DNA from: Streptomyces sp. WAC 04229
GTDB taxonomy: Bacteria; Actinomycetota; Actinomycetes; Streptomycetales; Streptomycetaceae
Direction of reading: 5' to 3'
Assembly (NCBI RefSeq): GCF_003947455.1
Contig: NZ_QHJH01000014.1
Span: 17,588-81,587 of the forward strand
DNA: 64,000 nucleotides
Shown: positions 1 through 8,713 of the stretch, one piece after another
Position numbering within the stretch: the stretch's first letter is position 1
Layout of the letters: the number at the start of each line of letters is the position of its first letter
The notes under the pieces: model-generated
What the model was told of the DNA's origin: nothing
Database searches by the model: none
The model's input: the letters and a program-made list of their open reading frames with translations, nothing else
Translations under genes and position numbers: made by a program

Positions 1-285
1 GGACTGGCGGACAGCGCCTTCGTGACCGAGCTGATCGTCAGCGAACTCGTCACCAACGCCGTCCGGTACGCGGGCGGCCCCGTGGGGCTGCGGCTGATCC
101 GTGACTCCGTCCTCATCTGCGAGGTCTCCGACCCCAGCAACACACAGCCCCGCATGCGCCGCGCACGCACCACCGACGAGGGAGGGCGAGGGCTGTTCCT
201 GGTGGCGCAGCTCAGCCGCCGCTGGGGGAGCAGGTACGGACGGACCGGCAAGACCATCTGGGCCGAGCAGGAACTGTCCGGATGA
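1..285 (+). CDS. SpoIIAB/RsbW-like ATP-binding protein, 3' part only
   Basis: The reading frame is open from the first base, so this is the C-terminal 94 residues of a longer protein. It shows the HATPase_c fold of anti-sigma/serine kinases: an N-box (SELVTNAVRYA), a G1-like VSDPSN and a glycine-rich GGRGLFLV. Streptomyces has many such single-domain ATPases, which bind sigma or anti-anti-sigma factors in the cytoplasm. A GTG at 22 could start translation, but it lies inside the domain and has no ribosome-binding site, so the true start is upstream of the window. The partner is unknown. Confidence 0.85.
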   Translation, partial: GLADSAFVTELIVSELVTNAVRYAGGPVGLRLIRDSVLICEVSDPSNTQPRMRRARTTDEGGRGLFLVAQLSRRWGSRYGRTGKTIWAEQELSG

Positions 286-315
286 GCGCGGCCGGGACGG
301 CCTGCACCCGGCTGC

Positions 316-969
316 CTAGTGTCCCATCGGCAGCGTGGGCGCCGGACGGAAGTGCCGGGACTCCCCGCGACGGGCCACCGGCGGGACGAAGTAGTCGCTG
401 TCCTTGGGGCGGTCCGCCGCCAGTCCGCGGGGCCGGGGGGCCGGTTCGAGGTGGGGGATGTACTTCGAGCACTGCACGTAGGCTTCGTCCACCCTCAGGT
501 GCACCCATACGGCGGGCTGCCGGCCGTGCGCCGAGTCGACGGGGAGATGCGGGTACACGCGACGCTGCTCGGCGTCCCCCACCAACTGGGCCGCCCCGTT
601 GACGTGCAGCCCTATGTGATGGTGGGTGAAGTCGATGAAGAGCATGCCCATGTGCGGGTTCTCCAGGATGTTCCCGTTGCCCGCGTGGACCCCGTTGCCC
701 CGGTACTCGGGGTAGGTCAGGGTGTGTGCGTCGAGGACGGTGACGAACCCGGGCGGCCCGGCCCGGAACCCGGTGTCGCAGTTGCCGCCGGCGTCGGCGG
801 TCGAGAGGAAGACCATGGTCTGACGCCCGACGAAGTCGCGCATCTGATCGGTGAGACGGGGCTGGACCTGCCGGTCGTAGAAGGTCGCGGCCCGGTCGGC
901 CGTACCCAGGTGGCTCTGCAGGAGGCGTTCGCCGGCGGAGCCGGGGCGGCCTGCGGGCCGGTCGTTCAT
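316..969 (-). CDS. Pyridoxamine 5'-phosphate oxidase (PNPOx)-family flavoprotein
   Basis: A 217-residue protein with a split-barrel FMN-binding core. The stretches FLSTADAGGNCDTGFRAG and YPEYRGNG, followed by GNILENPHMGMLFID, are typical of PNPOx-like flavoproteins. ATG at 969 overlaps the stop of the flavohemoprotein gene as ATGA (966-969), so the two are translationally coupled and probably act together. The frame stays open further upstream inside that gene, but the coupled ATG is the credible start. The C-terminus is basic and proline-rich. The substrate is unknown; a role in nitrosative or oxidative stress is inferred from the partner. Confidence 0.8.
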   Translation of the reverse strand: MNDRPAGRPGSAGERLLQSHLGTADRAATFYDRQVQPRLTDQMRDFVGRQTMVFLSTADAGGNCDTGFRAGPPGFVTVLDAHTLTYPEYRGNGVHAGNGNILENPHMGMLFIDFTHHHIGLHVNGAAQLVGDAEQRRVYPHLPVDSAHGRQPAVWVHLRVDEAYVQCSKYIPHLEPAPRPRGLAADRPKDSDYFVPPVARRGESRHFRPAPTLPMGH

Positions 970-2264
970 ATGCGGTTGTCCTCTTCCTTCTCCGGGTGGC
1001 CTGGATCCAGAGGGGCGTCCAGCACCGGAACGCCCAGCGGGTCGTGGTGGATCTGGGCGGGCGGCAGCCCGCACCGCAGGAGCACCTTCCGTGCGGCGGC
1101 GACCATGCCGGGCGGCCCGCTGAGGTACGCCTCCGTGTGGGCTCCGGTGCCCGAGGCCGCGATGACGTCCGGCAGGTTGCCCTCGGCGCCGGGAATGTGC
1201 TCGTGGGAAACGGCGGCCCGGACCGTCAGCCAGTGGTGCCGCTGGGACAGGCGCAGCATCTCGTCGAGCCCGTACAGTTCGTTGCCGGTGCGCGCGCCCA
1301 CGAACAGGTTCACGTGGCGGCCCTGGAGCCGGTGCGGGTCGTTCGCGATCTCCTCGATCAGGGCCCTGATCGGGGCGAGTCCGGTGCCTCCCGCGGCGAG
1401 CAGCAGATCGCGGCCGGAGGGCGCGGACAGCACCATGTCACCCTCTGGCGGCCCCAGACGCACCATGTCGCCGATCCGCGCCCGGTACACCAGGGCGTGA
1501 CTGACATGGCCGCCGGCGACGTGCCGGACGTGGAAGGTCAGGGTCGAGTCGGGCCGGGGGGCGTTGGCCGGTGAGTAGTGCCGCCACACCCGGGGACGCC
1601 ACGGTGTCTCCATGCTGACGAACTGGCCCGCCTGGTACGGATACACGGGGTCGGTGGCGACCGTGACCTCGGCCAGCGCGTTGCCCAGGTGGCGGTGGCC
1701 GACGATCTGGGCGTTCCACACGGCGGGCCGGAGCCGGGTGTCGTCGTCCGCGGCCAGGATCATCGTCTCGGAGGCGATCCCGTAGGCCCGCTGCCAGGCC
1801 AGCGCGACCTCCGGGGTCCACGCGGGGCCGGTGAACCGGGCGAGCGTCTCCAGCAGGCATTCGCCCACCGCGGCGTAGTGCGCCGTCACGGCACCGAACT
1901 TGCGGTGGTCGCGCCCCAGGCGGGCGCAGAACTGGGCCAGGTGCTCGGGCGAGTCGACGAGGTCCACGATCCGTAGGAGGGCGCGCAGCAGGCGGTCCCG
2001 CTGGACGTCCATGTCCTCCGGGAAGAGGGAACGGACCTCGGGGTAGCGCACGAAGAGGATGGCGTAGAAGTACACGGCCAGTTCCCCGGCCTGCGGCTCG
2101 ACCACCGCGACGCTGCGGCGGACGAGGTCGCACTCGTGCGGGCCCAGCGGCTGGGGGAGGGAGAGGGCGCCCTGCTGCGGCTGGTGGAACGGCTCGTTCG
2201 CGGCCTGCGGAGTGGGGGGACTGCCATACCCGTCGAGGTGGGCACGGTGGGTGCCGAGCGTCAC
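966..2264 (-). CDS. Flavohemoprotein (globin + FAD/NAD reductase), NO dioxygenase-like
   Basis: A 432-residue protein with the Hmp domain order: globin, FAD-binding barrel, NAD-binding domain. In the globin, the B10 tyrosine (Y67 in YFYAILF), the proximal histidine (H120 in GRDHRKF) and the Y130/E135 pair (HYAAVGE) align with E. coli Hmp. FAD contact is RHYSPAN (228-234); the NAD loop is GGTGLAP (about 292-298). The family converts NO and O2 to nitrate using NAD(P)H. I chose GTG at 2262-2264 because GAGG lies about 7 bases upstream. The frame continues to a TTG/ATG at 2384/2381, which would add 40 residues but has no ribosome-binding site. A roughly 45-residue proline-rich extension precedes the globin. 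It is coupled to the PNPOx gene. Confidence 0.88.
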   Translation of the reverse strand: MTLGTHRAHLDGYGSPPTPQAANEPFHQPQQGALSLPQPLGPHECDLVRRSVAVVEPQAGELAVYFYAILFVRYPEVRSLFPEDMDVQRDRLLRALLRIVDLVDSPEHLAQFCARLGRDHRKFGAVTAHYAAVGECLLETLARFTGPAWTPEVALAWQRAYGIASETMILAADDDTRLRPAVWNAQIVGHRHLGNALAEVTVATDPVYPYQAGQFVSMETPWRPRVWRHYSPANAPRPDSTLTFHVRHVAGGHVSHALVYRARIGDMVRLGPPEGDMVLSAPSGRDLLLAAGGTGLAPIRALIEEIANDPHRLQGRHVNLFVGARTGNELYGLDEMLRLSQRHHWLTVRAAVSHEHIPGAEGNLPDVIAASGTGAHTEAYLSGPPGMVAAARKVLLRCGLPPAQIHHDPLGVPVLDAPLDPGHPEKEEDNRI

Positions 2265-2665
2265 GCGGCGCCTCGCGCGGGGGCTGACGGTGTTCTGAAC
2301 GTCATGTCCTTGGGCCGGCCTTCCACGCTGCTGTCTTCTTTCACGTGCCCCAGAGTGCCCGGGTACCTCACAACTGAACATCAATCTTTGGGCAAGGCTT
2401 AACTCGGGGACGTCATCCCTTGCAAGCGGACGACGCGCTCAGAGGCTACGCACCCCGGCGTGTCGACCGGGTAGAGGGGTTGTGAGCAGATGATGGAGAG
2501 TTCGGGGGCAGCCCGGGCCGAGCCGGGGTTACCCGCGCGTAGCGCTGCTGGCTGCGGCGTTGTGGGATGACCGGCTCTGCGGGCGGAGGTTCGAAAGGGC
2601 AGCCGTGGGAGGCGAACGGGTCACCGGAATCTGCCCGACCGGGTCGCGCCGGGCAGAAAGCGGAA
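2265..2665. other. Non-coding stretch upstream of the flavohemoprotein gene
   Basis: About 400 bases with no convincing gene. An AT-rich island at 2370-2402, in an otherwise GC-rich region, is the likely promoter or regulator zone for the flavohemoprotein gene on the minus strand. A weakly symmetric AACTGAACATCAATCTT lies at 2372-2388. I could not match it to the NsrR, Rex or DevR consensus. The rest (2403-2665) is ordinary GC-rich spacer. Confidence 0.4.
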
Positions 2666-3853
2666 CTACCGGTTTGAGGTGCGGCGGCCTTCGCACAGGG
2701 CGGTCTCGACGGCCGCTTCGATGTCGTCGCTCTGCGCGTCCGAGGCGCCCGGCCCGAGGTTGGCCATGACGGTCACCTGTCGGCCACGGGCGATGCCGGT
2801 GGCCGTCTCGTAGCCGAGGAAGTCGCCGGTGTGCCCCCAGTAGAGACCACCGCAGGGGAGCGGCGAGCTCTCCAGGCCGAGGCCGTAGGCGCGGCCGTCC
2901 GACCCGCCGGTCGGACGGGTCCGCATCATCTCCCGCTGCTGCGCCGGGCGCAGCAGCGCGCCGTGCAGGAGCGCCGCCATGAACCGGTTGACGTCGGAGG
3001 CGCTGGAGATCAGCTCACCGGCCGCGCCGCCGATCGTCGGGCTGACCGCGGTGACGTCCACGAGCGGCGCGTCCGGGCCGGGCCGGGCATACCCGCGCGG
3101 GTGCGGTCCGGGGATGCCGGAGGCGTCGCCCGGCGCGAAGGTGTCGTGCAGGCGCAGCGGTCTGATGACGCGTCGCCGGATCTCGTCGCCGTAGGAACGG
3201 CCGGTGACCTTCTCGATGATCATGCCGATGACGAGGTAGCCGGTGTTGGAGTAGCGCCAGCCGGTCCCCGGTTCGAAGGTCGGGGGGTGGGCGAGCGCGA
3301 TGTCGAGGAGGTCACGGGTGTCGCGGCGGGCCAGCGGGTCCGCGACGATCTCCTGCGGGCGGAGGTACTGGAGGAAGTCGGGCAAGCCGCTGGTGTGCTG
3401 GAGCAGTTGCCGGACGGTGATCGCCCGTCCGTCGTTTCCGTGCCCGCGGACGACGCCGGGCAGATAGCGCTCCACCGGCGCGTCGAGGCGCACGCGCCGC
3501 TCACCCGCCAACTGCAGCAGGACCGTCGCCACGAACGGCTTGGTCATGCTGCCGAGCCGGAACCTGCTGTCACCGCGCACCGGCGTGCGGCTCTGCACGT
3601 CGGCGACTCCGCTGGTGAGCACCGTACCGCCGCCGCGCCCGGTGCGTACTTCGGCGAGCGCTCCGGGCGCACCGTCGACCGTGGTGATGCGCTGCAGGAC
3701 GGCGCGCAGCCGGGCGTGGTCCGACGTCCGGGCGTGGTCCGATGCGGGGGAGGCCGGGAGGGCGCTGCCTGCCGACGCGCTGCCCGCGACCCCGATGGCC
3801 ATGGCCATGGCCAGAGTGAGTAAGCCGCCTCGCGCTCGCCCGGGTTCGGTCAT
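2666..3853 (-). CDS. Secreted serine hydrolase, beta-lactamase/D-Ala-D-Ala carboxypeptidase family
   Basis: A 395-residue class C beta-lactamase-fold enzyme (Pfam beta-lactamase). The catalytic SxxK is S102-M-T-K105. A YSNTGY motif supplies the tyrosine, and HTGDF near the C-terminus replaces KTG. HTSGLPDF is the usual loop after the active site. Residues 9-35 form a signal peptide (short basic end, Ala/Met-rich core, ASA sites), so it acts outside the cell. ATG at 3853 is preceded by AAGGAG; the longer open frame to 3907 lacks such a site. Likely roles are peptidoglycan D-amino-acid peptidase or esterase. The substrate cannot be told from sequence. Confidence 0.85.
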   Translation of the reverse strand: MTEPGRARGGLLTLAMAMAIGVAGSASAGSALPASPASDHARTSDHARLRAVLQRITTVDGAPGALAEVRTGRGGGTVLTSGVADVQSRTPVRGDSRFRLGSMTKPFVATVLLQLAGERRVRLDAPVERYLPGVVRGHGNDGRAITVRQLLQHTSGLPDFLQYLRPQEIVADPLARRDTRDLLDIALAHPPTFEPGTGWRYSNTGYLVIGMIIEKVTGRSYGDEIRRRVIRPLRLHDTFAPGDASGIPGPHPRGYARPGPDAPLVDVTAVSPTIGGAAGELISSASDVNRFMAALLHGALLRPAQQREMMRTRPTGGSDGRAYGLGLESSPLPCGGLYWGHTGDFLGYETATGIARGRQVTVMANLGPGASDAQSDDIEAAVETALCEGRRTSNR

Positions 3854-4006
3854 GTGGACTCCTTGGTCGTCGAGGCCGCCGTGCCGGCGCCGTACCAGGA
3901 TGTCCACGGCGGGCGAGCCGGTGCGATGGGGCGACCGGCAGCATGCGGGGTGGTGTTAACCCCCGACCGGGTACCACGCTCGCGACACCGCGCATACATT
4001 GAACTG

Positions 4007-4609
4007 ATGCGACACAACTGGCAGTTGCATGCCGGACGGATCCTGGGTGCAGCGTGCGGTGCCGCGGCCGGCGGGTGCACCGGTGCCGCGATCGGCTCCT
4101 GGACCGAAGCCCTCGTCGGCACCTACGGCGGCTTCGTCGGCGGGACCACCATGGGCAGCGGACTGGCCCGTTCGGTGGCCGGTGCCGACGACGAGCAGCG
4201 CCGTGCGGGGATCGCCGGGCTCGGTTACGGCGCCGGTGCCGTCCTCGGGGCCCTGCTCGGCCTCTGGCTCGGCACGATGGGCATCGACCGCCTGCCGCCG
4301 ATGGCCGGCTTCTTCGCCGGGCTCGCCCTCGGCAGTCTCGTCGTCGGACTCGCCGTCGCCCGCCTGGTACGGGTGGAGATGCTGCCGCCCGCACTGCCGG
4401 GCCTGCTCACCACGGCGGGCGCCGGAGGCGGCGCCTGGCTGGGGACGGTACTCGGCCATCCGGTGGCCGTCGCGGGCTGGCTCGTGATCGGCTCAGCGGC
4501 GGGCCTGTCGCTCACCCTCCTCCTGTTCCGCGCGCTGGAGCGGGCCGTCGCCGACTACGTCGATCACGGGGGCGCGGGGTACGACGAACGGCGCGGCAAC
4601 CGGCTCTAG
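4007..4609 (+). CDS. Glycine-rich multi-pass membrane protein, unknown function
   Basis: A 200-residue protein made mostly of Gly/Ala-rich hydrophobic segments, about six in all, with small-residue spacing like glycine-zipper membrane proteins. Charged turns such as AGADDEQRR (residues about 58-66) separate them, and the tail is charged (DHGGAGYDERRGNRL). The frame is open upstream, but ATG at 4007 begins a typical short cytoplasmic end (MRHNWQLHAGR). It is divergent from the serine hydrolase gene, with 153 bases between. I do not recognise a characterised family. Confidence 0.6.
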   Translation: MRHNWQLHAGRILGAACGAAAGGCTGAAIGSWTEALVGTYGGFVGGTTMGSGLARSVAGADDEQRRAGIAGLGYGAGAVLGALLGLWLGTMGIDRLPPMAGFFAGLALGSLVVGLAVARLVRVEMLPPALPGLLTTAGAGGGAWLGTVLGHPVAVAGWLVIGSAAGLSLTLLLFRALERAVADYVDHGGAGYDERRGNRL

Positions 4610-4726
4610 ACCCGGCCCACCTCGGGACCGGCCCTCATCCGGTGCGATCCCGGCCGATGACTTGCACCCCGATCGCCGGTCTGTATCTCCAGGACGCCGT
4701 CAGCGAACGCACTCCAGGAGCGGATC

Positions 4727-5305
4727 ATGACCACCACCTACACGTTCGACGTCTTCTCCAGCCTCGACGGCTTCGGCGCCGCCGGGGGAGACTGGACCGG
4801 CTACTGGGGCAAACAGGGCCCCGAGCTGCTCGACCACCGCCTCGCCCTGTACGACGAGGAGCAGCGGATGGTCTTCGGAGCCAACACGTACCGGGCGTTC
4901 GCCCAGATGCTGGCCGAGAGCACCGAGGGGTCCGACGTGCGCGACCCCTGGGTCACCCGGATGCGGAACCTGCCGACGACCGTGGTGTCGACCACGCTGG
5001 AAGGGCCCCTCGACTGGCCGGACGCGACCATCGCGAACGGTGACGCCGTCGACGTCGTCGCCCGGCTCAAAGAGGAGTCCGAGGTGCCCCTGCGCTCCCA
5101 CGGCAGCCTGTCGATGAACAGGGCCCTGATGGCCGCCGGCCTGGTCGACCGCGTCCAGGTGACGCTGTTCCCGGTGATCACGGGGAAGAGCGGGCTCGAC
5201 CCGGTCTTCCAGGGCGCGGACGACTTCGATCTCGAACTGATCGACCGGCGGACGCTCGACGGCCACATCCAGGAACTGGTCTACCGGCCGACGCCGCACG
5301 CGTGA
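4727..5305 (+). CDS. Dihydrofolate reductase/RibD C-terminal-like family protein
   Basis: A 192-residue cytoplasmic protein of the RibD_C/DHFR-like fold. It begins with the first-strand pattern TYTFDVFSSLDGFGA and has RMVFGANTYRAF, VVSTTL and SHGSLSMNRALMAAGLVDRVQVTLFPVITG. Members bind NADP(H) and are usually uncharacterised reductases in Streptomyces; they are not trimethoprim-target DHFR. AGGAG lies a few bases before ATG 4727. It is monocistronic and converges on the next gene. A second, distinct family member is at 35356. Confidence 0.8.
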   Translation: MTTTYTFDVFSSLDGFGAAGGDWTGYWGKQGPELLDHRLALYDEEQRMVFGANTYRAFAQMLAESTEGSDVRDPWVTRMRNLPTTVVSTTLEGPLDWPDATIANGDAVDVVARLKEESEVPLRSHGSLSMNRALMAAGLVDRVQVTLFPVITGKSGLDPVFQGADDFDLELIDRRTLDGHIQELVYRPTPHA

Positions 5306-5329
5306 ACCGGTCGCCGCGGCGCACCGGGG

Positions 5330-5728
5330 TCAGTGGCCGTGCGGCCGGAGCCACCCCGGCCGGTGGAGGGACGGCCTGCGGTGCCCCGCAGGCTCGGCCG
5401 TGGGCGCGGCGGGGGCGTCCTGGCCCTCCAGGCGGCCGGCGAGTTCGTCGCGCTCCGCGTAGGCCTGCCGGGCGGCCAGCCGGTCCGTGCGGCGCTTCTT
5501 GCTGCGGTGGCGGGCCAGCACCGTCCCGGCCAGCAGCATCCACATGCCCAGGCCGAAGATCAGGGTCAGCGCGATACCCCCGAGGAACGCCCCCAGCGTG
5601 CTGATCGTGAAGGGCTCGGCCCCCATCAGGGACACCGTGTAGTCCGGACCGCCGGACAGGTTGTCCGCGATCAGCAGGCCTGTGAAGGCGGCGGCGCCCG
5701 CCATCAGCAGGAGACCCAGCACCAGCAT
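5330..5728 (-). CDS. Small two-pass membrane protein
   Basis: A 132-residue protein with hydrophobic segments at about 1-20 and 40-70, then a basic turn (RHRSKKRR) and a hydrophilic Arg/Ala/Pro-rich cytoplasmic tail. The layout resembles LapA-type or DUF-type small membrane proteins, but I cannot name the family. ATG at 5728 is chosen because GAGGTGAG sits 4 bases upstream; an in-frame GTG at 5737 falls inside that ribosome-binding site. Confidence 0.6.
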   Translation of the reverse strand: MLVLGLLLMAGAAAFTGLLIADNLSGGPDYTVSLMGAEPFTISTLGAFLGGIALTLIFGLGMWMLLAGTVLARHRSKKRRTDRLAARQAYAERDELAGRLEGQDAPAAPTAEPAGHRRPSLHRPGWLRPHGH

Positions 5729-5840
5729 GGTTCTCACCTCGTCGCATCTGGATGTCCTCCAGACGGGTTACCGGGAGGAATGGGGCAAAACGTGGCGTGC
5801 CTGTCAACCAGATGAAACCACCGTCGCACTCTCTGATTAA

Positions 5841-5849
5841 ATTAGTAAT
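5841..5849. promoter_or_regulatory. Palindrome in the promoter of the galactonate operon
   Basis: ATTAGTAAT is a perfect 4-1-4 palindrome inside an AT-rich patch (5834-5853) that stands out from the GC-rich surroundings, 65 bases before the FadR-type regulator gene. Its position fits autoregulation of the operon by that regulator. The match to the FadR-family TnGTnnnACnA pattern is only partial. Confidence 0.45.
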
Positions 5850-5913
5850 AATGGACCACCGTCGGCCGTCGACGAGCACCTGACCCCGCCCCGTACCGGA
5901 AGGGCCGCACGAC

Positions 5914-6693
5914 ATGACGCCCTACGCCCGCCGCGGCGTACACGGCCAGACCGTGGAAGCCCTCGCCCGCCGCATCCTGAGCGGACGGATCCCCGAGGGA
6001 GCCACGCTCGACCTGGTCGCGCTCCGGAGCGAGCTGGACGTGAGTCTGACCGCGCTGCGCGAGTCGCTGAAGGTGCTGGCCGCCAAGGGCATGGTCGACG
6101 CCCGGCAGAAGCGCGGCACCTTCGTCCGCTCCCGCGCCGACTGGAACCTGCTCGACGCCGACGTCCTGCGCTGGCGGTTCGAGGGCGGCGGCAGCGCCGG
6201 CTCCGACCTCGCGCTGCTGCGCGACCTCGCCGAGGTGCGGGCCATCGTGGAACCGGCCGCCGTCCGCCTCGCCGCCGGCCGCCGCACCGACGACGACCTC
6301 GCCGCGCTGGGCGCCGCGCTGGCCGCGATGGGGGAGGAGGACCCCGACCCGGCCCGCGCCGTGGCGGCCGACCTCGCGTTCCACCGGGCCCTGCTCGCCG
6401 CCACCCACAACGAACTCCTCGAACGCATGGAGATGGTGATCTCGTCCGGGCTCGCCCACCGCGACCGCATCGTGCACAGCTCCCCGCACAGCGGCGACCC
6501 GGTACCGGCCCACCGGGCGGTCCTCGACGCCGTCCGCGACCGCGACCCGCGGGCTGCGGAGGCGGCCATGCGCGCCCTGCTCGATCAGGCCGGCCGCGAC
6601 CAGGAGCGCATAGGCAATCCCGATGGCATGCGCGACCCCGACAGCACAGCCGTCACCGGCAACGCCGGCCACACGGAAAGGCAGCCCCGCTAA
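5914..6693 (+). CDS. dgoR: FadR-subfamily GntR regulator of the D-galactonate operon
   Basis: A 259-residue regulator. The N-terminal winged helix-turn-helix (about 10-72) includes VEALARRILSGRIPEGATLD, LRESLKVLAAKGMVD and the wing RQKRGTFV. The C-terminal all-alpha FCD ligand domain contains DLAEVRAIVEPAAVRLAA, LAFHRALLAATHN and PAHRAVLDAV, with the metal-binding His/Asp pattern of FCD proteins. Its stop abuts the GTG start of the dehydratase gene, so regulator and enzymes are co-transcribed. By analogy to DgoR it should be a repressor released by D-galactonate; this is inferred from context. Confidence 0.85.
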   Translation: MTPYARRGVHGQTVEALARRILSGRIPEGATLDLVALRSELDVSLTALRESLKVLAAKGMVDARQKRGTFVRSRADWNLLDADVLRWRFEGGGSAGSDLALLRDLAEVRAIVEPAAVRLAAGRRTDDDLAALGAALAAMGEEDPDPARAVAADLAFHRALLAATHNELLERMEMVISSGLAHRDRIVHSSPHSGDPVPAHRAVLDAVRDRDPRAAEAAMRALLDQAGRDQERIGNPDGMRDPDSTAVTGNAGHTERQPR

Positions 6694-7839
6694 GTGAAGA
6701 TCACCCGCATAGAAACGTTCCTGGTCCCGCCGCGCTGGCTGTTCTGCCGCGTCGAAACCGACGACGGCGTGGTCGGCTGGGGCGAGCCCGTCGTCGAGGG
6801 CCGCGCCGAGGTCGTCCGCGCCGCCGTCGACGTCCTCGCCGAGCAGCTGATGGGCAAGGACCCCCTGCGCATCCAGGACCACTGGCAGATCCTCACCAAG
6901 GGCGGCTTCTACCGCGGCGGCCCCGTCCTGTCCAGCGCCGTCGCCGGCCTCGACCAGGCCCTGTGGGACATCGCGGGCAAGACGTACGGGGCACCCGTGC
7001 ACGCCCTGCTGGGCGGCCCCGTGCGCGAGCGGGTCCGGGTCTACGCCTGGGTCGGCGGGGACGAGCCCGCCGCGCTCGCCGAGCAGATCGCCGCCCAGGT
7101 GGAGGCCGGCTTCACCGCGGTGAAGATGAACGGCGCCGGAGCCGTCTCACCCCTGACGACCCCCGCCGAGACCGCGGCCGTCGTCGACCGGGTGGCCGCC
7201 GCCCGCGAGGCCCTCGGGCCGGACCGCGACGTCGCCGTCGACTTCCACGGCCGCTTCACCGCCGCGAGCTCCCGCCGGGTCCTGGCCGAACTCGCGCCAC
7301 TGCACCCGCTGTTCGTCGAGGAACCGGTCGTCCCCGAGCAGAGCCACCTGCTGTCCCGGCTCGCCGCGGCCACCGACATCCCCCTCGCCACCGGCGAACG
7401 GCTCTACGGCCGGAGCGAGTTCCTGCCCGTGCTCGCCGCGGGCGTCGCCGTCGCCCAGCCCGACCTCTCGCACGCCGGCGGCATCTCCGAGGTGCACCGC
7501 ATCGCCTCGCTCGCCGACACCTACGGTGCCCTGCTCGCCCCGCACTGCCCGCTCGGCCCGATCGCCCTCGCCGCCAGCCTCCAGGTCGCCTTCGCGACGC
7601 CGAACTTCCTCATCCAGGAACAGAGCCGGGGCATCCACTACAACAAGAGCGCCGACCTGCTGACCTACCTCGTGGACACCGAGCCCTTCCGCTTCGTGGA
7701 CGGACACGCGCCCCGCAGCGACGCGCCCGGCCTGGGCATCGACATCGACGAGAAGGCCGTACGCGCCGCCGACCGCGACGGCCACGCCTGGCGCAACCCG
7801 GTGTGGCGGCATCCCGACGGATCGTTCGCCGAGTGGTGA
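6694..7839 (+). CDS. dgoD: D-galactonate dehydratase
   Basis: A 381-residue enolase-superfamily enzyme that is collinear with E. coli DgoD (382 aa). It removes water from D-galactonate to give 2-keto-3-deoxy-D-galactonate in the DeLey-Doudoroff pathway. Mg ligands D183 (DFHGR), E209 (FVEEPV) and E235 (TGER) and the catalytic histidines H185 and H284 (APHCPLGPI) are in place. QPDLSHAGGI and GIHYNK are also diagnostic. GTG start at 6694, directly after the regulator stop. The aldolase and kinase for the next steps follow. High confidence in the reaction. Confidence 0.95.
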   Translation: MKITRIETFLVPPRWLFCRVETDDGVVGWGEPVVEGRAEVVRAAVDVLAEQLMGKDPLRIQDHWQILTKGGFYRGGPVLSSAVAGLDQALWDIAGKTYGAPVHALLGGPVRERVRVYAWVGGDEPAALAEQIAAQVEAGFTAVKMNGAGAVSPLTTPAETAAVVDRVAAAREALGPDRDVAVDFHGRFTAASSRRVLAELAPLHPLFVEEPVVPEQSHLLSRLAAATDIPLATGERLYGRSEFLPVLAAGVAVAQPDLSHAGGISEVHRIASLADTYGALLAPHCPLGPIALAASLQVAFATPNFLIQEQSRGIHYNKSADLLTYLVDTEPFRFVDGHAPRSDAPGLGIDIDEKAVRAADRDGHAWRNPVWRHPDGSFAEW

Positions 7840-7956
7840 GGTCCGGTCACGCGACCGGGGTCCCGGCCAGCGGCGCGCTCCGGTGGCGTCCTACCCTGGC
7901 CGACGGCCGCCGCTGCGCGACGCCCGACCTGTAACACTCTGAGAAGGAGACCTCCT

Positions 7957-8589
7957 GTGGATCTGCGAGCGGCCCTGGCCGCCCACCGACTCGTCGCCAT
8001 CGTGCGCGGAGCCGACGCCGACGCCGCGCTGCGCACCGTACTGACCCTGGCCGAGGAGGGCGTGGACCTCATCGAGGTGTCACTGACCGGCGAGGACGCC
8101 CTCCGGGTCATCGAGCGCGCCAGGGAGGCCCTCGGCCCCGACCGGCCGCTGGGCGCCGGCACGGTCCTCACCGCCGACGACGCGCGTGCCGCCCACCGGG
8201 CCGGCGCCGACTTCGCCGTCACCCCCGGCCTGGGCGAGGGCGTCCCCGCCGCCCGCGAGCTGGGCATGCCGGTGCTGGCCGGCGTCATGACGCCCACCGA
8301 CATCCTCACGGCACGCACCCTCGGCGCCACGGCACTGAAGATCTTCCCGGCCGCCCAGGCCGGCGGTCCCGACTACGTCAAGGCGCTGCGCGGACCCTTC
8401 CCGCACGAACCGCTCGTGCCCGTCGGCGGTGTCGACGAGGTGGCCGCCCGCGCCCATCTGGCGGCCGGCGCCACCGCCGTCGGCGTAGGCTCCCCGCTGA
8501 TCGGCGACGCCGCGGACGGCGGCAGCCTCGACGTCCTCCGCGCCCGTGCCCGCGCCTTCCGCGCCGCCGTCCGGGAGGCCCGGCCGTGA
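7957..8589 (+). CDS. dgoA: 2-dehydro-3-deoxy-6-phosphogalactonate (KDPGal/KDPG) aldolase
   Basis: A 210-residue class I aldolase of the KDPG/KDPGal family; it cleaves KDPGal to pyruvate and D-glyceraldehyde 3-phosphate. The Schiff-base lysine is K128 (ALKIFPA), the general acid/base is E40 (LIEVSLT), and R17 (AIVRG) plus GAGTVLT, FAVTPG and PVGGV complete the site. GTG at 7957 follows GAAGGAGA. A 117-base gap separates it from dgoD. The specificity for the galacto form is inferred from the operon, because the family cannot be split by eye. Confidence 0.9.
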   Translation: MDLRAALAAHRLVAIVRGADADAALRTVLTLAEEGVDLIEVSLTGEDALRVIERAREALGPDRPLGAGTVLTADDARAAHRAGADFAVTPGLGEGVPAARELGMPVLAGVMTPTDILTARTLGATALKIFPAAQAGGPDYVKALRGPFPHEPLVPVGGVDEVAARAHLAAGATAVGVGSPLIGDAADGGSLDVLRARARAFRAAVREARP

Positions 8590-8713
8590 CCGCCGCACCC
8601 GGCCCGGACAGCGCGCCGGCGCGGACACCGGACCGGTCGCCCCGCGTCCCCGGCGCGGTGGCACCGGTCGCCTGCCGGCCCGGACCCCGGGCCACGGCGT
8701 CGGGGGCGCGGAC

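Noticed and set aside
2372..2388. An NsrR, Rex or DevR site before the flavohemoprotein gene
   Set aside because: The AT-rich sequence is only loosely symmetric and does not fit a known consensus well enough to name.
2560..2769. A 69-residue plus-strand open frame
   Set aside because: Arg/Gly-rich, no ribosome-binding site, and it overlaps the 3' end of the serine hydrolase gene.
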